64,000 bases of DNA. It comes from Rotaria socialis (taxonomy: Eukaryota; Rotifera; Eurotatoria; Philodinida; Philodinidae). Shown here piece after piece: positions 27,903 to 39,780 of the stretch. The DNA lies in contig CAJNYU010003472.1 in assembly GCA_905331475.1 (NCBI GenBank), positions 92,034-156,033 on the forward strand, read 5' to 3'. The position numbers were made by a program, and so were the translations under genes. Position 1 is the first letter of the stretch; each line of letters opens with the position of its first letter. The notes beneath the pieces are model-generated. The model saw only the letters and a list, made by a program, of their open reading frames with translations, was not told the origin of the DNA and searched no databases.

Positions 27903-28838
27903 TTAATTGACGTGAGTCAACCAGAGAACAAAACGTCGCCGAAAGGACTGCATCAAATGTAACAATTCACGACGATATAACGGAGTTCCCAATGTATATA
28001 TATAAAAACTTGTACAATGATTGACATTACAAAGAAGAACAGCAGTTTTGATATACACTACTAATTGACGATTCGAATTGAATTGATGCGTATGAAGTAG
28101 CATAAGAATAGAAAATGGTAATGTACAAATAATTGTTGTTGTTACATACAAAAAAAGTATTTTAAGTAATTGATAGTTACGGTTGCAGCGGTGGTTTTTA
28201 CTTGGTAATATAATTTTTAGATGATACTGTTTTTCTTGTTTTCTACGATAACAATGCAATAGTATTAATGTCCAACTGGAAAATATTGACATTAGTAGAG
28301 GTGGTAAAAGACAATAGAAGATTAAAATAAAATAGCCAAGAACGTGATAATAAGAAAAATTTCGAGCAAAACATTTCGAGCGATTAATATTATATTGAAA
28401 TAATATATGACTATAAGCAAGAATTACCATAAGAACTGTAATTATTATTATTCGATGCGCTTTCGATGGAGTCGCAATTTTGCGTAACGAGCTATATTTC
28501 GATGTTCGACATAAACGATCAATACAAACCAAAACAATGTAATAGGGCGACATAGCATATAGAATAAACATTGCATATGTTCGAATTTTACAAAACCATA
28601 CATATGTACCACTTGGATCCCAATGAAATTGATCATTCAACCATTGCGTTAATACAATTAAATATAATACAAGAATATCATTGATTGATAAAGCTCGCAA
28701 ATAAACTGTACACGAAGCTTTTTTTATTAATTTTCTACGATGAAATAATATTTGATTTAGCAAAGCACCTATTGTACCGAATATAATTAATACGGGTTGG
28801 GTATAGCGACTTAATTGAACATAGATATTATCATTCAT
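27903..28838 (-). CDS. Rhodopsin-like G-protein-coupled receptor, orphan
   Basis: Intronless, 311 aa, with seven hydrophobic segments. Class A features: a GxxxN motif in helix 1 (GALLNQ), LSINDILVLY in helix 2, the conserved Cys at the start of helix 3 and a second Cys in extracellular loop 2 (KCFARNF), a DRL variant of the DRY motif after helix 3 (VCIDRLCR), a CTLP motif in helix 6 and a degenerate NPxxY (GTPLY) in helix 7. The topology resembles the large sets of single-exon peptide-type receptors found in rotifers. The ligand cannot be inferred. Basic residues dominate loop 3 and the short tail. Confidence 0.85.
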   Translation of the reverse strand: MNDNIYVQLSRYTQPVLIIFGTIGALLNQILFHRRKLIKKASCTVYLRALSINDILVLYLIVLTQWLNDQFHWDPSGTYVWFCKIRTYAMFILYAMSPYYIVLVCIDRLCRTSKYSSLRKIATPSKAHRIIIITVLMVILAYSHILFQYNINRSKCFARNFSYYHVLGYFILIFYCLLPPLLMSIFSSWTLILLHCYRRKQEKQYHLKIILPSKNHRCNRNYQLLKILFLYVTTTIICTLPFSILMLLHTHQFNSNRQLVVYIKTAVLLCNVNHCTSFYIYTLGTPLYRRELLHLMQSFRRRFVLWLTHVN

Positions 28839-30359
28839 AATGGTAATTTTATTTCATTGCCGATCGTATGAATGGATATATGGGTCTTATTTTATTTTAT
28901 GCTAGCCGGTTCAATGTGACTCTGTGTCATTGCATTGCATATTAGAGATTTTCATGTTAGAAAAGAAAAAAATTGGCAAAAGACATACATGAAGACTCCT
29001 TGTTAGTAGTAAAAAAAAGAAGAAGAGAGAAGACAATGACTAATGAGGACATTCGAAACGTGCCAGATTATTTGATGATATATATGCATGCATATTTGAT
29101 TGAGTAATTCTTTTATTAGAAATCTACCATAGGATTAGTGTCAAATTGAAAATGAGCGAATTCATTTTATTTGTACCAATATATGTATAAATGCTATTTT
29201 GTTTTCGAGAACAAAAACACATCCGATAATTGACTTGTGCAATAGTTTTCTTTCGTGAAACAATCAAAATGCGCTACAACTAGTTCTGTTCAATCAGATA
29301 CACCAAATTTGAGTTTTCATTTTAATATAGTTTTTAACTTTCTCGAAAGTCATTGCCAGAATTGCGATGCGTGCTTGTCCGCTGAAAAATAGATTATGCG
29401 GACGTCATTTATTTTCTGGTTGATGTAACGAATGCCAAAGTTCAAAGAACAGAGAAAAAAGTTTAATATCGAAAAAAAGGATTTCCTATTTCGTTAATCT
29501 ACAAGTTTAATTGTCGCGTGCAGTCTATGCCGTTCCCTGTGGCAGATTATATAAAAATGCAAGGACGAAATACTCTTAATCATTCATTGAGATGAAGTAC
29601 GATCAAATATATTTTCATCATCTTTTAAAATCGAAGTCACGCATGCTTTTCACTACGTACACAAAATAGGTCATATCGCTTTGACAATAGCTTTCAGGCA
29701 GGAAATAGATTTCTTTGATCTGTCTGAAACAAAATATCATTGTCTACAAATTGAAATTTTAAGAACAAATTATTCGTCATGTCTGACATCAATACTAAAA
29801 TATATATCAGCTTTAAGCTGAACTAATTTATTTAATTAATTGATAGTAGGATTGCTAAGAAAGTAGTGATGGTAGACCCAACGAGAATAGCAAAACGAAA
29901 GTTTTTGATAATCCCTTAGTTTGACGAGAAACTAGAGTAGTGACTACAATTCTTTCGCAGAAACAACCTTAAATTTATCTTCTGACCTGTCAAGCTTTAT
30001 TTTTAACAATTTTTGTTTGAAAAAAATTGATATAATTTCTCAAAAGTTAGAAGAACACAATTTTTAATTAAAAAAATCTAGTCTTTACTAAATATTCCTT
30101 TTTCGGTACGTAATTATTTAGAACAGAAATACGCACATTTGAAGAGATATTATAGGATCAAAAATCTCTCCAAGTACTGAGGGGCGTGACTACATTGTGT
30201 GACTTACAGACTGTCTGATAGTGACAGCCTTTGTAACTGTTTTGCGGTTGTTGCCGATGTCGCTCGTACTCACTTTTGATAGTGTCATGCACAGCATTGG
30301 TTTATTTAAAAAAAATATATTGCTACAAATTGATATGCTAAAAAATTCTTTTTCTACTT
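28839..30359. other. Intergenic, no gene seen
   Basis: About 1.5 kb upstream of the GPCR and downstream of the papain-like gene. AT-rich with no supported coding region, RNA gene or repeat. Confidence 0.5.
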
Positions 30360-31121
30360 TTACAACAGATCTTCAACAGGTTCTTTACTATTATTATTAT
30401 TATTATTATTATTAATGTCCAAGGCAGATGATTGTAAGTCAAATAGCAATTTTGCAGTAGACTTATGTTCTTTATTGTGTCGGTGAAGATCACGAAGAAA
30501 TTTCATGAGCTTTTGACTTTTAACTAAAACTCCTGGGTGATCGTGTTTTTCTTTGACATGATAATACTCAAGTATAGAACCATTTTCACGTGGTATTGAA
30601 TTATGACATTCAGGTATTTCATCAATAAGATATTCCACAAAGGTTCGACAATTATTGCATACAACATGATAATTCGGATGATTATTTACAAAACTATTTG
30701 CAGATTGAATGAGATTTTCATATGCTTGTGAAGATTTAATGTGACCCAGATATTCAATTCTTGCAATTTTTTTCGGTATTTCATTTAATTCAACAATATT
30801 TAATTTCATACTTTTCTTGATACCCTTTTTACTATCACCAACATCGATCTCAATTAAAACCAAAGGATGTTCATTCGTTGATGCTAATAAAAATGTATGA
30901 CGAGCACGACCATCACCCCATAAGCAACGTTCAATCGTATGGCCTAAATAACCAATACGATCTTGCATTGGACGCCAACCAAGAAATAGATGCATGAAGA
31001 AAATAATATGATGCTTTCGACAGTTACTTAATTCAATAGCATAGCTATTATTTCTCTTGTTATTCTCTTCCCTTATATAGCATACCGAGTATGACTCAAA
31101 GTAAATATACGTCTTATACAA
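30360..31121 (-). CDS. Unknown protein with permuted papain-like (LRAT/PPPDE/NlpC) signature
   Basis: Single open frame of 253 aa. A second start at 30995 (MHLFLGWRPMQD, 211 aa) is the likelier one because the upstream 42 residues look non-conserved. I do not recognise an exact family. The order of a strand carrying His (GRARHTFLLAS) followed about 80 residues later by CNNCRTFVEYLI resembles circularly permuted papain-fold proteins such as LRAT and PPPDE, whose catalytic Cys sits in an NCxxF helix start. If so it may be a thiol peptidase, deubiquitinase-like enzyme or acyltransferase. An Asn run near the C-terminus comes from a (TTA)n microsatellite at about 30388-30415. Existence as a gene is likely; the function is a weak inference. 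Confidence 0.6.
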   Translation of the reverse strand: MYKTYIYFESYSVCYIREENNKRNNSYAIELSNCRKHHIIFFMHLFLGWRPMQDRIGYLGHTIERCLWGDGRARHTFLLASTNEHPLVLIEIDVGDSKKGIKKSMKLNIVELNEIPKKIARIEYLGHIKSSQAYENLIQSANSFVNNHPNYHVVCNNCRTFVEYLIDEIPECHNSIPRENGSILEYYHVKEKHDHPGVLVKSQKLMKFLRDLHRHNKEHKSTAKLLFDLQSSALDINNNNNNNNSKEPVEDLL

Positions 31122-32859
31122 CCGATAAAAACAAATCTTCGAGAGACATCACGCCATCATCGTATGCGTCAGCATGCATGATTTGTGTAACTGTACTTCT
31201 TTGAACTAGATGTACGCTTACGATAATCGTAACTGGTAAAAATGACGACAATTAATGTTCAAAAATGGATTCGTCTAAATATAGAATTTATTTTTTAATG
31301 TATATTCGTTACATAAATTTTCAATAAATCATTATTCAATCTAATCGTTAGATTTAATTTTCATCAATCAAGAAAATCGTTTATATTTTGAAAGGTAAGG
31401 TTTATTTAAATCTGCATCGTCGTTTGAAGAATTGCATGCCAATCAACTGAGTCATTACTACTACCGATAGGGAGAAGGTTTCAATAAATCCAGCTAGCAT
31501 CGATGAGTCATGCGTCGGCCTACACTACTAAATCGTTAGCTATGTAGTTCTTTAATTCAATATAAGACCAATTGAAATACTATTTTTACAATTTAAGATT
31601 TTTCTTGATGAAAAATAAATTTATAGCATAATTCGTACGAAGACTATACTAATTCCTCACAAATGCTACATTACTATACATCAAAGAAATATTCAGAGAT
31701 TTAATTACTGTAGGTGGAAAATTCAATCGATGATTATTGTAGAAGTAAATATGACACAACTAAATAGATAAATATTCTATAGATTTTTTCAATCATCGAG
31801 TTTGCAAATATTGATATTAACATTTTTCTTTGATGACAATTTTTACTATTCGAAAAATTCCATGGCATGATTCTTTTTTAAAGGGAAAAAATAGCAAGTC
31901 ATCGGAAGATTTTCAATATTCATCATATTTATAGACTTCAAGCCTTGATCCCGATCTGTCAAATGCAAATAGAGCGGTCAATTAAAACATGGAATCCTTC
32001 GTTTATAATACAAGTAGCGTAATCATAGGTTTTATTTAGACCTTGAGAGCTAATATTCTTTAATTTCTCATTAGTCGAGTTCATCATGCCAACAGCTAAG
32101 ACATTTTGGTGTACACTTTACGCAAGTTGGAAAAACCGAATGCAACGGTCTTGAATATATATTCATTACTCTAATTAACATGTTTCTTTTAGTTGTATTG
32201 AATCGGTGACTTTCAATTTAGAAATAATGATGGTAATATTTACAAAAAACATAATCTCCAAAGTCGCAAGACAAGAACGAAGCTTCTCTTCGTTGATAAA
32301 CGAAAAAACTCCACATTTTTTTCTCCAGATAAAATGTGCGAAAATCAATTGGTTAAGAAAGAAAAGTCATTTACATTTTTACCGATGATTGGTCAATCAA
32401 CATTATTCTCTCTACACACATATATATATATATGCACAATCGATAATGGTATTCATGGCCGAATGGTGGTAGCAAATGATAACACCTATGAAACAAGCGA
32501 AATATAAAGACATTCAAACAAATATGCATATCAGTCCGTGTCCGTAACATGCGAGACAATTCAAAATGTCTAGTTTTACTTCTCTATTACTCCGTCAGTT
32601 AAATTATCTTTTTCTTGATGTTTAATGCGCGTGAAACTCAGATTTCGCAGTTGAAAAATGAAAAAGAAATAAACAAACGTTATAGATTGTATATATTATT
32701 AACTAGAAAGTTAGGCATTGCAAATTTTTTCCTATAAAAATTTTTCTACAATCCGAATCGACTGTACCATTGATTGATATAGAATTTGATTTGACCGTCT
32801 AACTAGAAGCTGAAAACCCAAGAAAAAGGATAAACAATTTTTTCTGGCGCCTGTGTGCC
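31122..32859. other. Upstream region of the Pax gene, no gene seen
   Basis: About 1.7 kb between divergent genes, presumably holding the Pax promoter and enhancers. No coding stretch, RNA gene or repeat was recognised apart from a short TA-rich microsatellite at about 32420. Confidence 0.5.
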
Positions 32860-34256
32860 ATGCTGTCTAGTTCAAGACGCTTATTAACCGAAACGATGAA
32901 TGGGACCACGATTCCTTCTATATCTTGTTCTCGTTCATCAATGGTAAACATCTATGGTCCACATGCTGTAACTTTTGAAGGTAAACTAAAAGTGACTCTC
33001 TTTTAATACTCGAGAATTTATAGAAGGACAAGGTCGAATTAATCAATTGGGTGGTGTATTTATCAATGGACGTCCATTGCCAAGCTCTCTTCGTATGAGG
33101 ATTGTTGATATGGCTATTCAAGGTATTCGACCTTGTATGATTAGTCGACAGGTATTGATCAATTTGTTTCTCCGTTCTAAAATTTCACATTTTTCTGTTT
33201 TGATCCATTAAGTTACGTGTTTCACATGGATGTGTATCGAAGATTCTATCACGCTATGCTGAAACAGGTTCAATTGAGTCCGGCTCACCTAACACGGATT
33301 CAAAATTTAAAATTTTTCCAGCTAATATCGAACAGAAACTCAATGAATACAAAACGATGTACTCCAATAATCCAATGCTTATTGGGGAAATATGTGAACG
33401 GTTAATTCGTGATGGCGTTTGTACACAAGCATCATTACCAAGTGTGAATGTATTAACACGAATGCTACGTGGTAATCAGGAAGACCAGTCGTCTGTCGAA
33501 AACAGAAAAAATATAAATAAAATAATAAAAACTCGCCGATATCGAACTAGCTTTAATCAAGATCAAGTTCAAAGATTAGAACACACTTTTCAAGAAACAC
33601 ATTATCCTGATGTTCAAGTGAGAGAAAAATTATCAAGATGCATTGGCCTGAGCGAAGCACGTATTCAAGTATTAAAACGAGTATATTTTATTTTGTTCTT
33701 AGTGATAATTCTATCGTCTATAAAGGTATGGTTTTCAAATCGTCGAGCTCGTTCACGAAAGATAGCTTCTGCTCATCAACAACCGCCCGTGCGAACTAGT
33801 ACTAGTTCATTAGAAATATCTAGTAGACCTATCGCGCGAAGTACTACACATATTCCGGAATCGTCGATGCCATTGCCTGATCTTCATTTCAATCCGAACT
33901 ATTTATCTAGTAATAAAAATCTATCAAAAGTTACTACTGGCCCAACGTTTCGACCATTAAATGAATTCAATAATATTCTTATGAATGCTAATAATCCTGT
34001 TGACTTATTTCTTAATCAACAATCTTCACTTTATCCTCAACATACTAATGGTTCGTCGATTGAAGTTTTCTTCTATTAATAATCAAATTTCTCTTTTTTT
34101 GCTTTTCAACATTTAGACTATGAATACTTTCACCGATCAACAGCAACATTTCCATACTCATCGTCGAATATATCTGGACCCATATTCTCATCACAAGCTT
34201 CATCGTCATCATTTTATACACCAAATATGTTTGATGCTCGTAATATTTATTTATAA
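32860..34256 (+). CDS. Paired-box and homeodomain transcription factor, Pax3/7-like
   Basis: Exons 32860-32980, 33024-33151, 33213-33668, 33726-34050, 34117-34256; 1170 nt, 389 aa. The paired domain (about 42-168) opens with [19 protein letters not shown] and contains [16 protein letters not shown], which fit Pax3/7 best. A complete paired-type homeodomain (about 190-249) has Ser at position 50 in helix 3 ([12 protein letters not shown]), the hallmark of Pax proteins. No octapeptide was found between the two domains. The C-terminus is Ser/Thr/Pro-rich, as in activation domains. An intron interrupts homeodomain helix 3 between Gln and Val (33669-33725); it is 57 nt and stop-free in frame, so retention would insert 19 residues in the recognition helix and should abolish homeodomain binding. 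An AATAAA lies just after the stop. Nuclear DNA-binding regulator of development. Confidence 0.92.
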
Positions 34257-34813
34257 ACTTTGTCAATAAAATATAAAGATTTGATGTCTATATCAAATGT
34301 GACATACCTATTTTATCAGTTTTTCGAGGAAGGCCTTTAAAAGTTAAACACATGTTTTTCTCGAAATAAAAATATTATATGAGTAGAAGCAAGCTTATTA
34401 TAATCCATTTTAACCTTAAAATTCACATATATTCATAATTGTTTTTACTGCTTTTTACACTATGTTAGCTTGTATTTGCTTACAGCACCTATTAACATAT
34501 GCACGTTTTTCTTTCGATATTTATTCTCGTTGTTTTCGTCGTACAGACAATAAAACAGCGAGTGTTTTTTAGAGTAATAGGCGTACAAGTAGTGATTTAA
34601 AAGAGAGAGAACAACAAAAAAAACTACATCTATTTATTACATTAATCTTCCTTTCGTCTGCAGTAGACTACTTAAAAATATTTACAGTAAAAAAAGTATG
34701 AGTCATTTCTACTGATTAAATAATAAGCAAACGTTTTTTTCCCACTGTTTAATAATATGATGCACTAGGCAAAAAAAAGAATATATCCTTGTTTTCAGCG
34801 AACGAAAACTTAC
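34257..34813. other. Intergenic, no gene seen
   Basis: About 560 bp between the Pax gene and the UAS/F-box gene, both on the + strand. It contains the Pax polyadenylation region. A TTTTCAG acceptor-like site about 20 bases before the next ATG is a possible SL trans-splice site. Confidence 0.5.
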
Positions 34814-37575
34814 TATGGTTAGTATATTTTTAATGAATCATATTTTCTATGCATACTTTATCTAGGATGAGAATATAGCAGAAGACGATGACCATGCCAT
34901 CGATTATAATCGTCAATTTAGCAATAGTACTCCATGTAAGATAGTATTTTTTGTATTGTATTTTAATAGAAATGGCAGATTAATTGAGGTGCATTTATAT
35001 TATAAGTAGCTGTCTAATTCGAGTTCGAATATAAATGGAGAAAAGAAAAAGTTAAACGAAAACTAAATCTATTCCTAGACTTAGTTTTAGTTTAACTTTC
35101 CGATATATGCGACATATGAATACATATACCGGGTGGGGCAAAAGTTTTGCGACATTTTTTCTCGTGCAAATATTCTGATACGCAAATAACACACGATTCT
35201 AAAGTTCTCATCAGCAGATACAGAATTCAATTCTCTACAAACTCATGTTAACTTCAATTTAAAACAATGAACGAATGTGGCTCATCCAATAGCAATTATT
35301 TCCTACTCAATCTTTTATATATTTTCAAGGTTCTTTTCAAATTCTAAGAATGCATCTAAGAAGCTCGATTTCTTGTAATTGGATTCCGCATCGTGAGCAT
35401 TTTCAGGAATGCCTATAAGTGTTTGAGAATAATCTATGTGGGTATGAAAAAAAGTCACCTGAGTGAATATCTACAGCACAAATAGCTCTTTTCATAGGAT
35501 TTTAATCTTTTTTAGCTGATTCACTTAAATAAAGTCTTATCTGAGCGTCTCATAACCAGACACATCAATTCTCTATTAAATTCTGATAAAATTAGGTCGA
35601 CATTGCGAAAGCATTAGCATTGAGGATGAAAATGTCACTTTTTCAAAGAATTGACCTAGTGTCTAATCAGAGGAATGCGTTTTAGAAAACATTATATTGT
35701 TTGCAATCGATAGAGCTTTTCGAGTTGTGTCTAGCAGTGATTTATACTTTGAAAATTAAATATTTCTTAGCAGAAAATCGTGTTTTATTTGCGTATCAGA
35801 ATATTTGCAAGAGAAAAAATGTCGCGAAACTTTTGCCCCACCCGGTATACCCTTCACCCGCACCTCGCACCCACGCCATCTTAAACTAAATCTATTTCTA
35901 TCACTTATTTTCGAATTGATGCCATGCAGTTGGGTGTCCATTTATATTCGAATTCGAACTAGACATCTCATGTATATTATATAAATAGTTCCACCGAGAT
36001 GTGAGAATGAAGTTGATGGTATTTTGGCATTGTCAAAATGTTTCAAAGAACGCTATGAAGATTGTCCTTTATTTTTCGAAGGCTCTCTTCAAAATGCATG
36101 TAAAGAAGCGTTTAGTTCGATCCCGATTCAAGAAGTTCGTTCAAATTGAATTTTTTCTTCAAATAAAATAGATCGATTTGCCCTATTTTAGCGTCGTCCA
36201 GTACTTGTTTACATACACAACGATGAAAGTGAACTTCGTAAAAAATTTTGTAAAGATACATTTTGTTCAGAAAAGATAATCAACTACTTACTTGAAAATT
36301 ATATTGTTTGGCCTTGGGATATAACATTTCAGTGGAATAAGAATAAGTGAGTTATAAAAATAAAATTTAACTGTAAGGTTGGTTTTTCTTGGAATCAGAT
36401 TAATAAAGTATTGGGAAGAAACATTTTCTACTGAGTTCTGGGATGAGTTTCTCATTGGAGAATGGCCATTGATGATTGGAATCATGCGACGATTCGAATT
36501 TAAAACAGACGCATTCATCACAGCTAAATATCAATTTAAATCACTACTCAAAACTGACGATTTAGTAGGCAAACAGAAACCAGCTATGTGTGAAATAGCT
36601 TTAAGTGAATTGAGCCATTTCAAAAAACTATGCGATGAAAACGAACAAGATCTAGTAAGTCTCTTTTTTGATCAAATGACTTCGACGTCAAAAAAATATT
36701 CATTTAAGTCATTTGATTTTTGTGGAACCACTGGCCTTTGTTGGGATATTATTCTTGAAATAGCCCAATATCTTTCATTAAATGACACAATCTCTGTATT
36801 TTCTACTAATATTCTTCCTTTATTCAATGATGGTTCGAAATTTCAATTATCAAATCCTAATATTCCATTTATTAAAATGATTCTTTCAAGAAGCGACCCA
36901 ACAAAAATTGTTTCTTTAAAACTTGACGGAGATCGAATATGGTCAGAAAAAGAATTAACTCTTTTATCTAGCTTCAAAAAAGTTATATCAATGACTCTTT
37001 TAAATTTAACATACGACAAAAACATTTGTCAATATGGACAATATTTTCCTGAATTGACTTGTCTGTCTCTCTGCTACGATAATGAAATTAACTTAAGTGC
37101 ATTTAGTAGTATATTTAATCAACTTTGGGAAAAAATTAGACGATTTGAAATTCGTTGTGCGGGCACACTCTGCACTCATTATGATTATGATATGTCTCAA
37201 TTGGTGAAACTCTACAAATTTAATTTCAGTGTGAAATATTTTCTATTTGATATTGGCCAATTTCCATGGGCTTCGATGGATGCTTGTTATGACAATGACC
37301 CATCGTGTTGTTTGAAATCAATAACTTCTGTGATAAAAAAAATGTTTAATATTCAATACCTTCATTTCATCATCAACACATATGATATTGAGATATTTTT
37401 GAATATAAATCCATGGGAAAATCTCGTAAATGATTGTTTTCGATTGCAGAATATTAAAATTCAAACATCAGAGAGTATCGTTCAAAGCGAAGAATTGAAA
37501 CGAAAAGTTTGCAATATTCAAACGGCTTTGCATGCTGTAAGACAAACAATTAAATTTCAAATTTGCACTTTGTGA
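34814..37575 (+). CDS. Chimeric protein: FAF1-type UAS domain plus F-box-like region
   Basis: Exons 34814-34816 (the ATG alone), 34866-34935, 35989-36134, 36192-36346, 36399-37575; 1551 nt, 516 aa. Residues 1 to about 210 follow the UAS domain of FAF1/FAF2: EDDDHAIDYNRQFS, RYEDCPLFFEGSLQNACKEA, RPVLVYIHNDESELRKKFC, then a strand equivalent to the FAF MIMLKDRR region. FAF proteins are UBX adaptors that bring ubiquitinated clients to p97. The UBA and UBL parts upstream and the UBX domain downstream are missing here. Instead, residues from about 237 show an F-box-like motif (LCWDIILEIAQYLSLNDTIS) and a long leucine-rich-looking tail, a pattern I associate with rotifer F-box/LRR families. The second coding intron carries nested transposable elements. 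The ATG-only exon is unusual, and a start further upstream or in another exon is possible. Confidence 0.75.
35008..35969. repeat. Older inverted-repeat element split by a younger MITE
   Basis: Imperfect inverted arms of about 32 bp at 35008-35039 and 35938-35969 share TTCGAATATAAATGGA. Removing the inner MITE leaves about 243 bp, typical of a small non-autonomous DNA element. A further internal hairpin lies at about 35050-35100. The right arm ends only 19 bp before the next exon of the UAS/F-box gene. Confidence 0.6.
35129..35845. mobile_element. Mariner-type non-autonomous element (MITE), 717 bp
   Basis: Terminal inverted repeats of about 72 bp (35129-35200 and 35774-35845) begin CCGGGTGGGGCAAAAGTTT and are roughly 95% identical. 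The element is flanked by the dinucleotide TA on both sides, the target duplication of Tc1/mariner elements. The 573 bp between the arms has no transposase frame, so movement would need a transposase supplied elsewhere. It lies in an intron of the UAS/F-box gene and inside the older inverted-repeat element. Confidence 0.88.
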
Positions 37576-39124
37576 AACATTCTCCTAGAAACTATTGTGA
37601 CTATATAAGATCAAATCATTAAAATATGGATATATATGATTAATTTTTGAAATCTATCGATGGTCAATTTTGTTTTTCTGTACAAATAATTAATTTAGAA
37701 AAATACAGTCTATTTTTATCTTCAATCAATTTTGGTTTTAAGTCGGAAATTTGAAGAGAAAAAGGAAAAATCTCTTATTGGCAAAATGGAAATCGATGTT
37801 CTTTTCAGAACTCAGCAGCACATATCCTTGACACAACAAGCATCAAGTTAATATTTGCTTCTGTCTCTCTGTGAAAATAGTCTGTAGAAATACTAGATTA
37901 AAATATATCCCTATTTCTCCATTATGAATTGGAATGGAGTCGATCGAAGTAATTTTCTTTGCTTTTACATGCATGGTTGAGTGAAGTAACATAAATGTAA
38001 ACTGACCTTCGATTTCTCTCCTAAGAGCTTGCTAAAATACAGATTATTTATATTTATTAGCAAACCAGCTTTGATGAGATTGGCAGATATTAGACAAACA
38101 TTTGAGTTAGTACGAGATTCAGCGCTAATTGATTGAACTAACATGTGAGCGTTGTTACAATGTCTAGCACCTCTGCCATAGTGCCCTGAATCGCAGTCAT
38201 ATTATTTTTTTTTTCGACAACCACATGAGAAAATCATACATTTGAATGATAAATTTCAATACAGTTTACAGCAACACCAATGAGCATTACAAAATTTTCT
38301 TTGAGACATAGGATCAGGGACGTTTTTTCTCCTGTATTCGATATCTATAGAATTGATTGCCTGTGCATCGGCCTCAATGAAAGCATAGTTTCAGAACATT
38401 TTCTACACTAGACGCATTGATATTGCTATGCCTCTGGTCAGGTTTAATAATGACAACAGGGTATCTCTGTTCTAGTCAACGCCATATATGTGGCACGCCC
38501 AATAAAACTTGTTTTCTCAGTGAGTGAACTCGTCTCCCCTCATTTGAATGTTACCAGCATCACAATTTGTTTACATCAAAAGACCCTCTTGAATGCGCCC
38601 AAAATGCAACATCTGAGGAGTCCAAATGCATTTACTTTATCCAAAAACAAAATAAGGTGTATTGGAATCAAACCGAATAGTAACATGTTCAGACTAAAAT
38701 ACTATCATTAAAAATTAATCAAATTGAGCTTGATTGAATAGATTAATTATATGAGTCAGCACATGTATCAAAATTGATTGTAATCTGCCTATCTCTTATC
38801 AAAAATATTTATACTTATTGCCCAAAACCGTTTACCTTGTTCTACGTTGCTTCTAGAATTTTAATGATGCGTGCATGGTAAATTAAAGTTGCAAAGTCTT
38901 TTTTGTGTCTCACCGATTCTTTTCAAGACAAGCAAATAAATCCTATAAGTATGTTACTTTTATTTCCAACTACATTTTACCTGAATTTCGCAAGGATTTC
39001 ATTAAAATAGGCTTGTTAACTTATCTTTTTTGTTTACTATAATGAAACACGGCTGGAAATAAAATTTCTTGATTCACACAATAAAGATAAATGAATTTTC
39101 TAAGCTGCCGATTATAAGAAAAAG
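37576..39124. other. Intergenic, no gene seen
   Basis: About 1.5 kb after the UAS/F-box gene. Open frames are short and not protein-like. No repeat or RNA gene was recognised. Confidence 0.5.
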
Positions 39125-39780
39125 ATACTAGTGTCCGTCTCGGTTATGGTAATGGCTATTTTGTAAATGCAAGCAGATATTTAGTTGACTTTGCTTCATC
39201 GTTTATAGCTGTTGATGATTTTAGCAAAGATAATACGCTGGATATTGCTGTTACGAACAGTGATAGCAATGATTCGAGTGTTCTTCTTGGATACATAGAT
39301 ATCGGTTTTGTAAAACAAACCACAATTATATTGGGTAATCAATAACGATTTCAAAATGGATATTGCTATTACTAACTCGGGTTCTCATAGCATCAGGATT
39401 TTTCTCGGAAACTTAAATTTCTCTTTTATGAATAGTGCTATACATAGCTGTAAACGATTTCAATAAAGATATTCGACTAGATATTGTTGTTACTAATTAT
39501 GGTTCTGAGAGTGTGAGCATTTTTCTCGGAAATGGTGATAGCTCTTTTACAGTTCAAACCACTTATTCAACTGGTGATAGTTCTTATCCATATTCTGTTG
39601 CTGTTGATGACTTTAACAATGACATCAATCTAGAAATAATCGTCGCAAACCAAGGCACATAGTTTGTGTATTTTTGGGACATGGCAATGGTGAATTTTCA
39701 ATCATGAGAGAAAGTCCGATTTTGTCGTGGTCAATTATGGCACCGATAGTTTATCCATCGTTTCACAGAATTTTTAATTT
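39125..39780 (+). pseudogene. Decayed FG-GAP/VCBS-repeat protein gene
   Basis: Three to four copies of a beta-propeller-type repeat are readable in different frames: AVDDFSKDNTLDIAVTNSDS near 39200, DIAITNSGSHSIRIFLGN near 39358, and NDFNKDIRLDIVVTNYGS then VDDFNNDINLEIIVANQGT at 39440-39660. Stops and frame changes between them, and the lack of a start, signal peptide or splice pattern, mark it as a pseudogene fragment. Proteins with this repeat are often secreted or surface proteins. Confidence 0.8.

Noticed and set aside
35701-35889. Coding frame inside the mariner-type element as a transposase remnant
   Set aside because: It overlaps the terminal inverted repeat and shows no DDE-type motifs.
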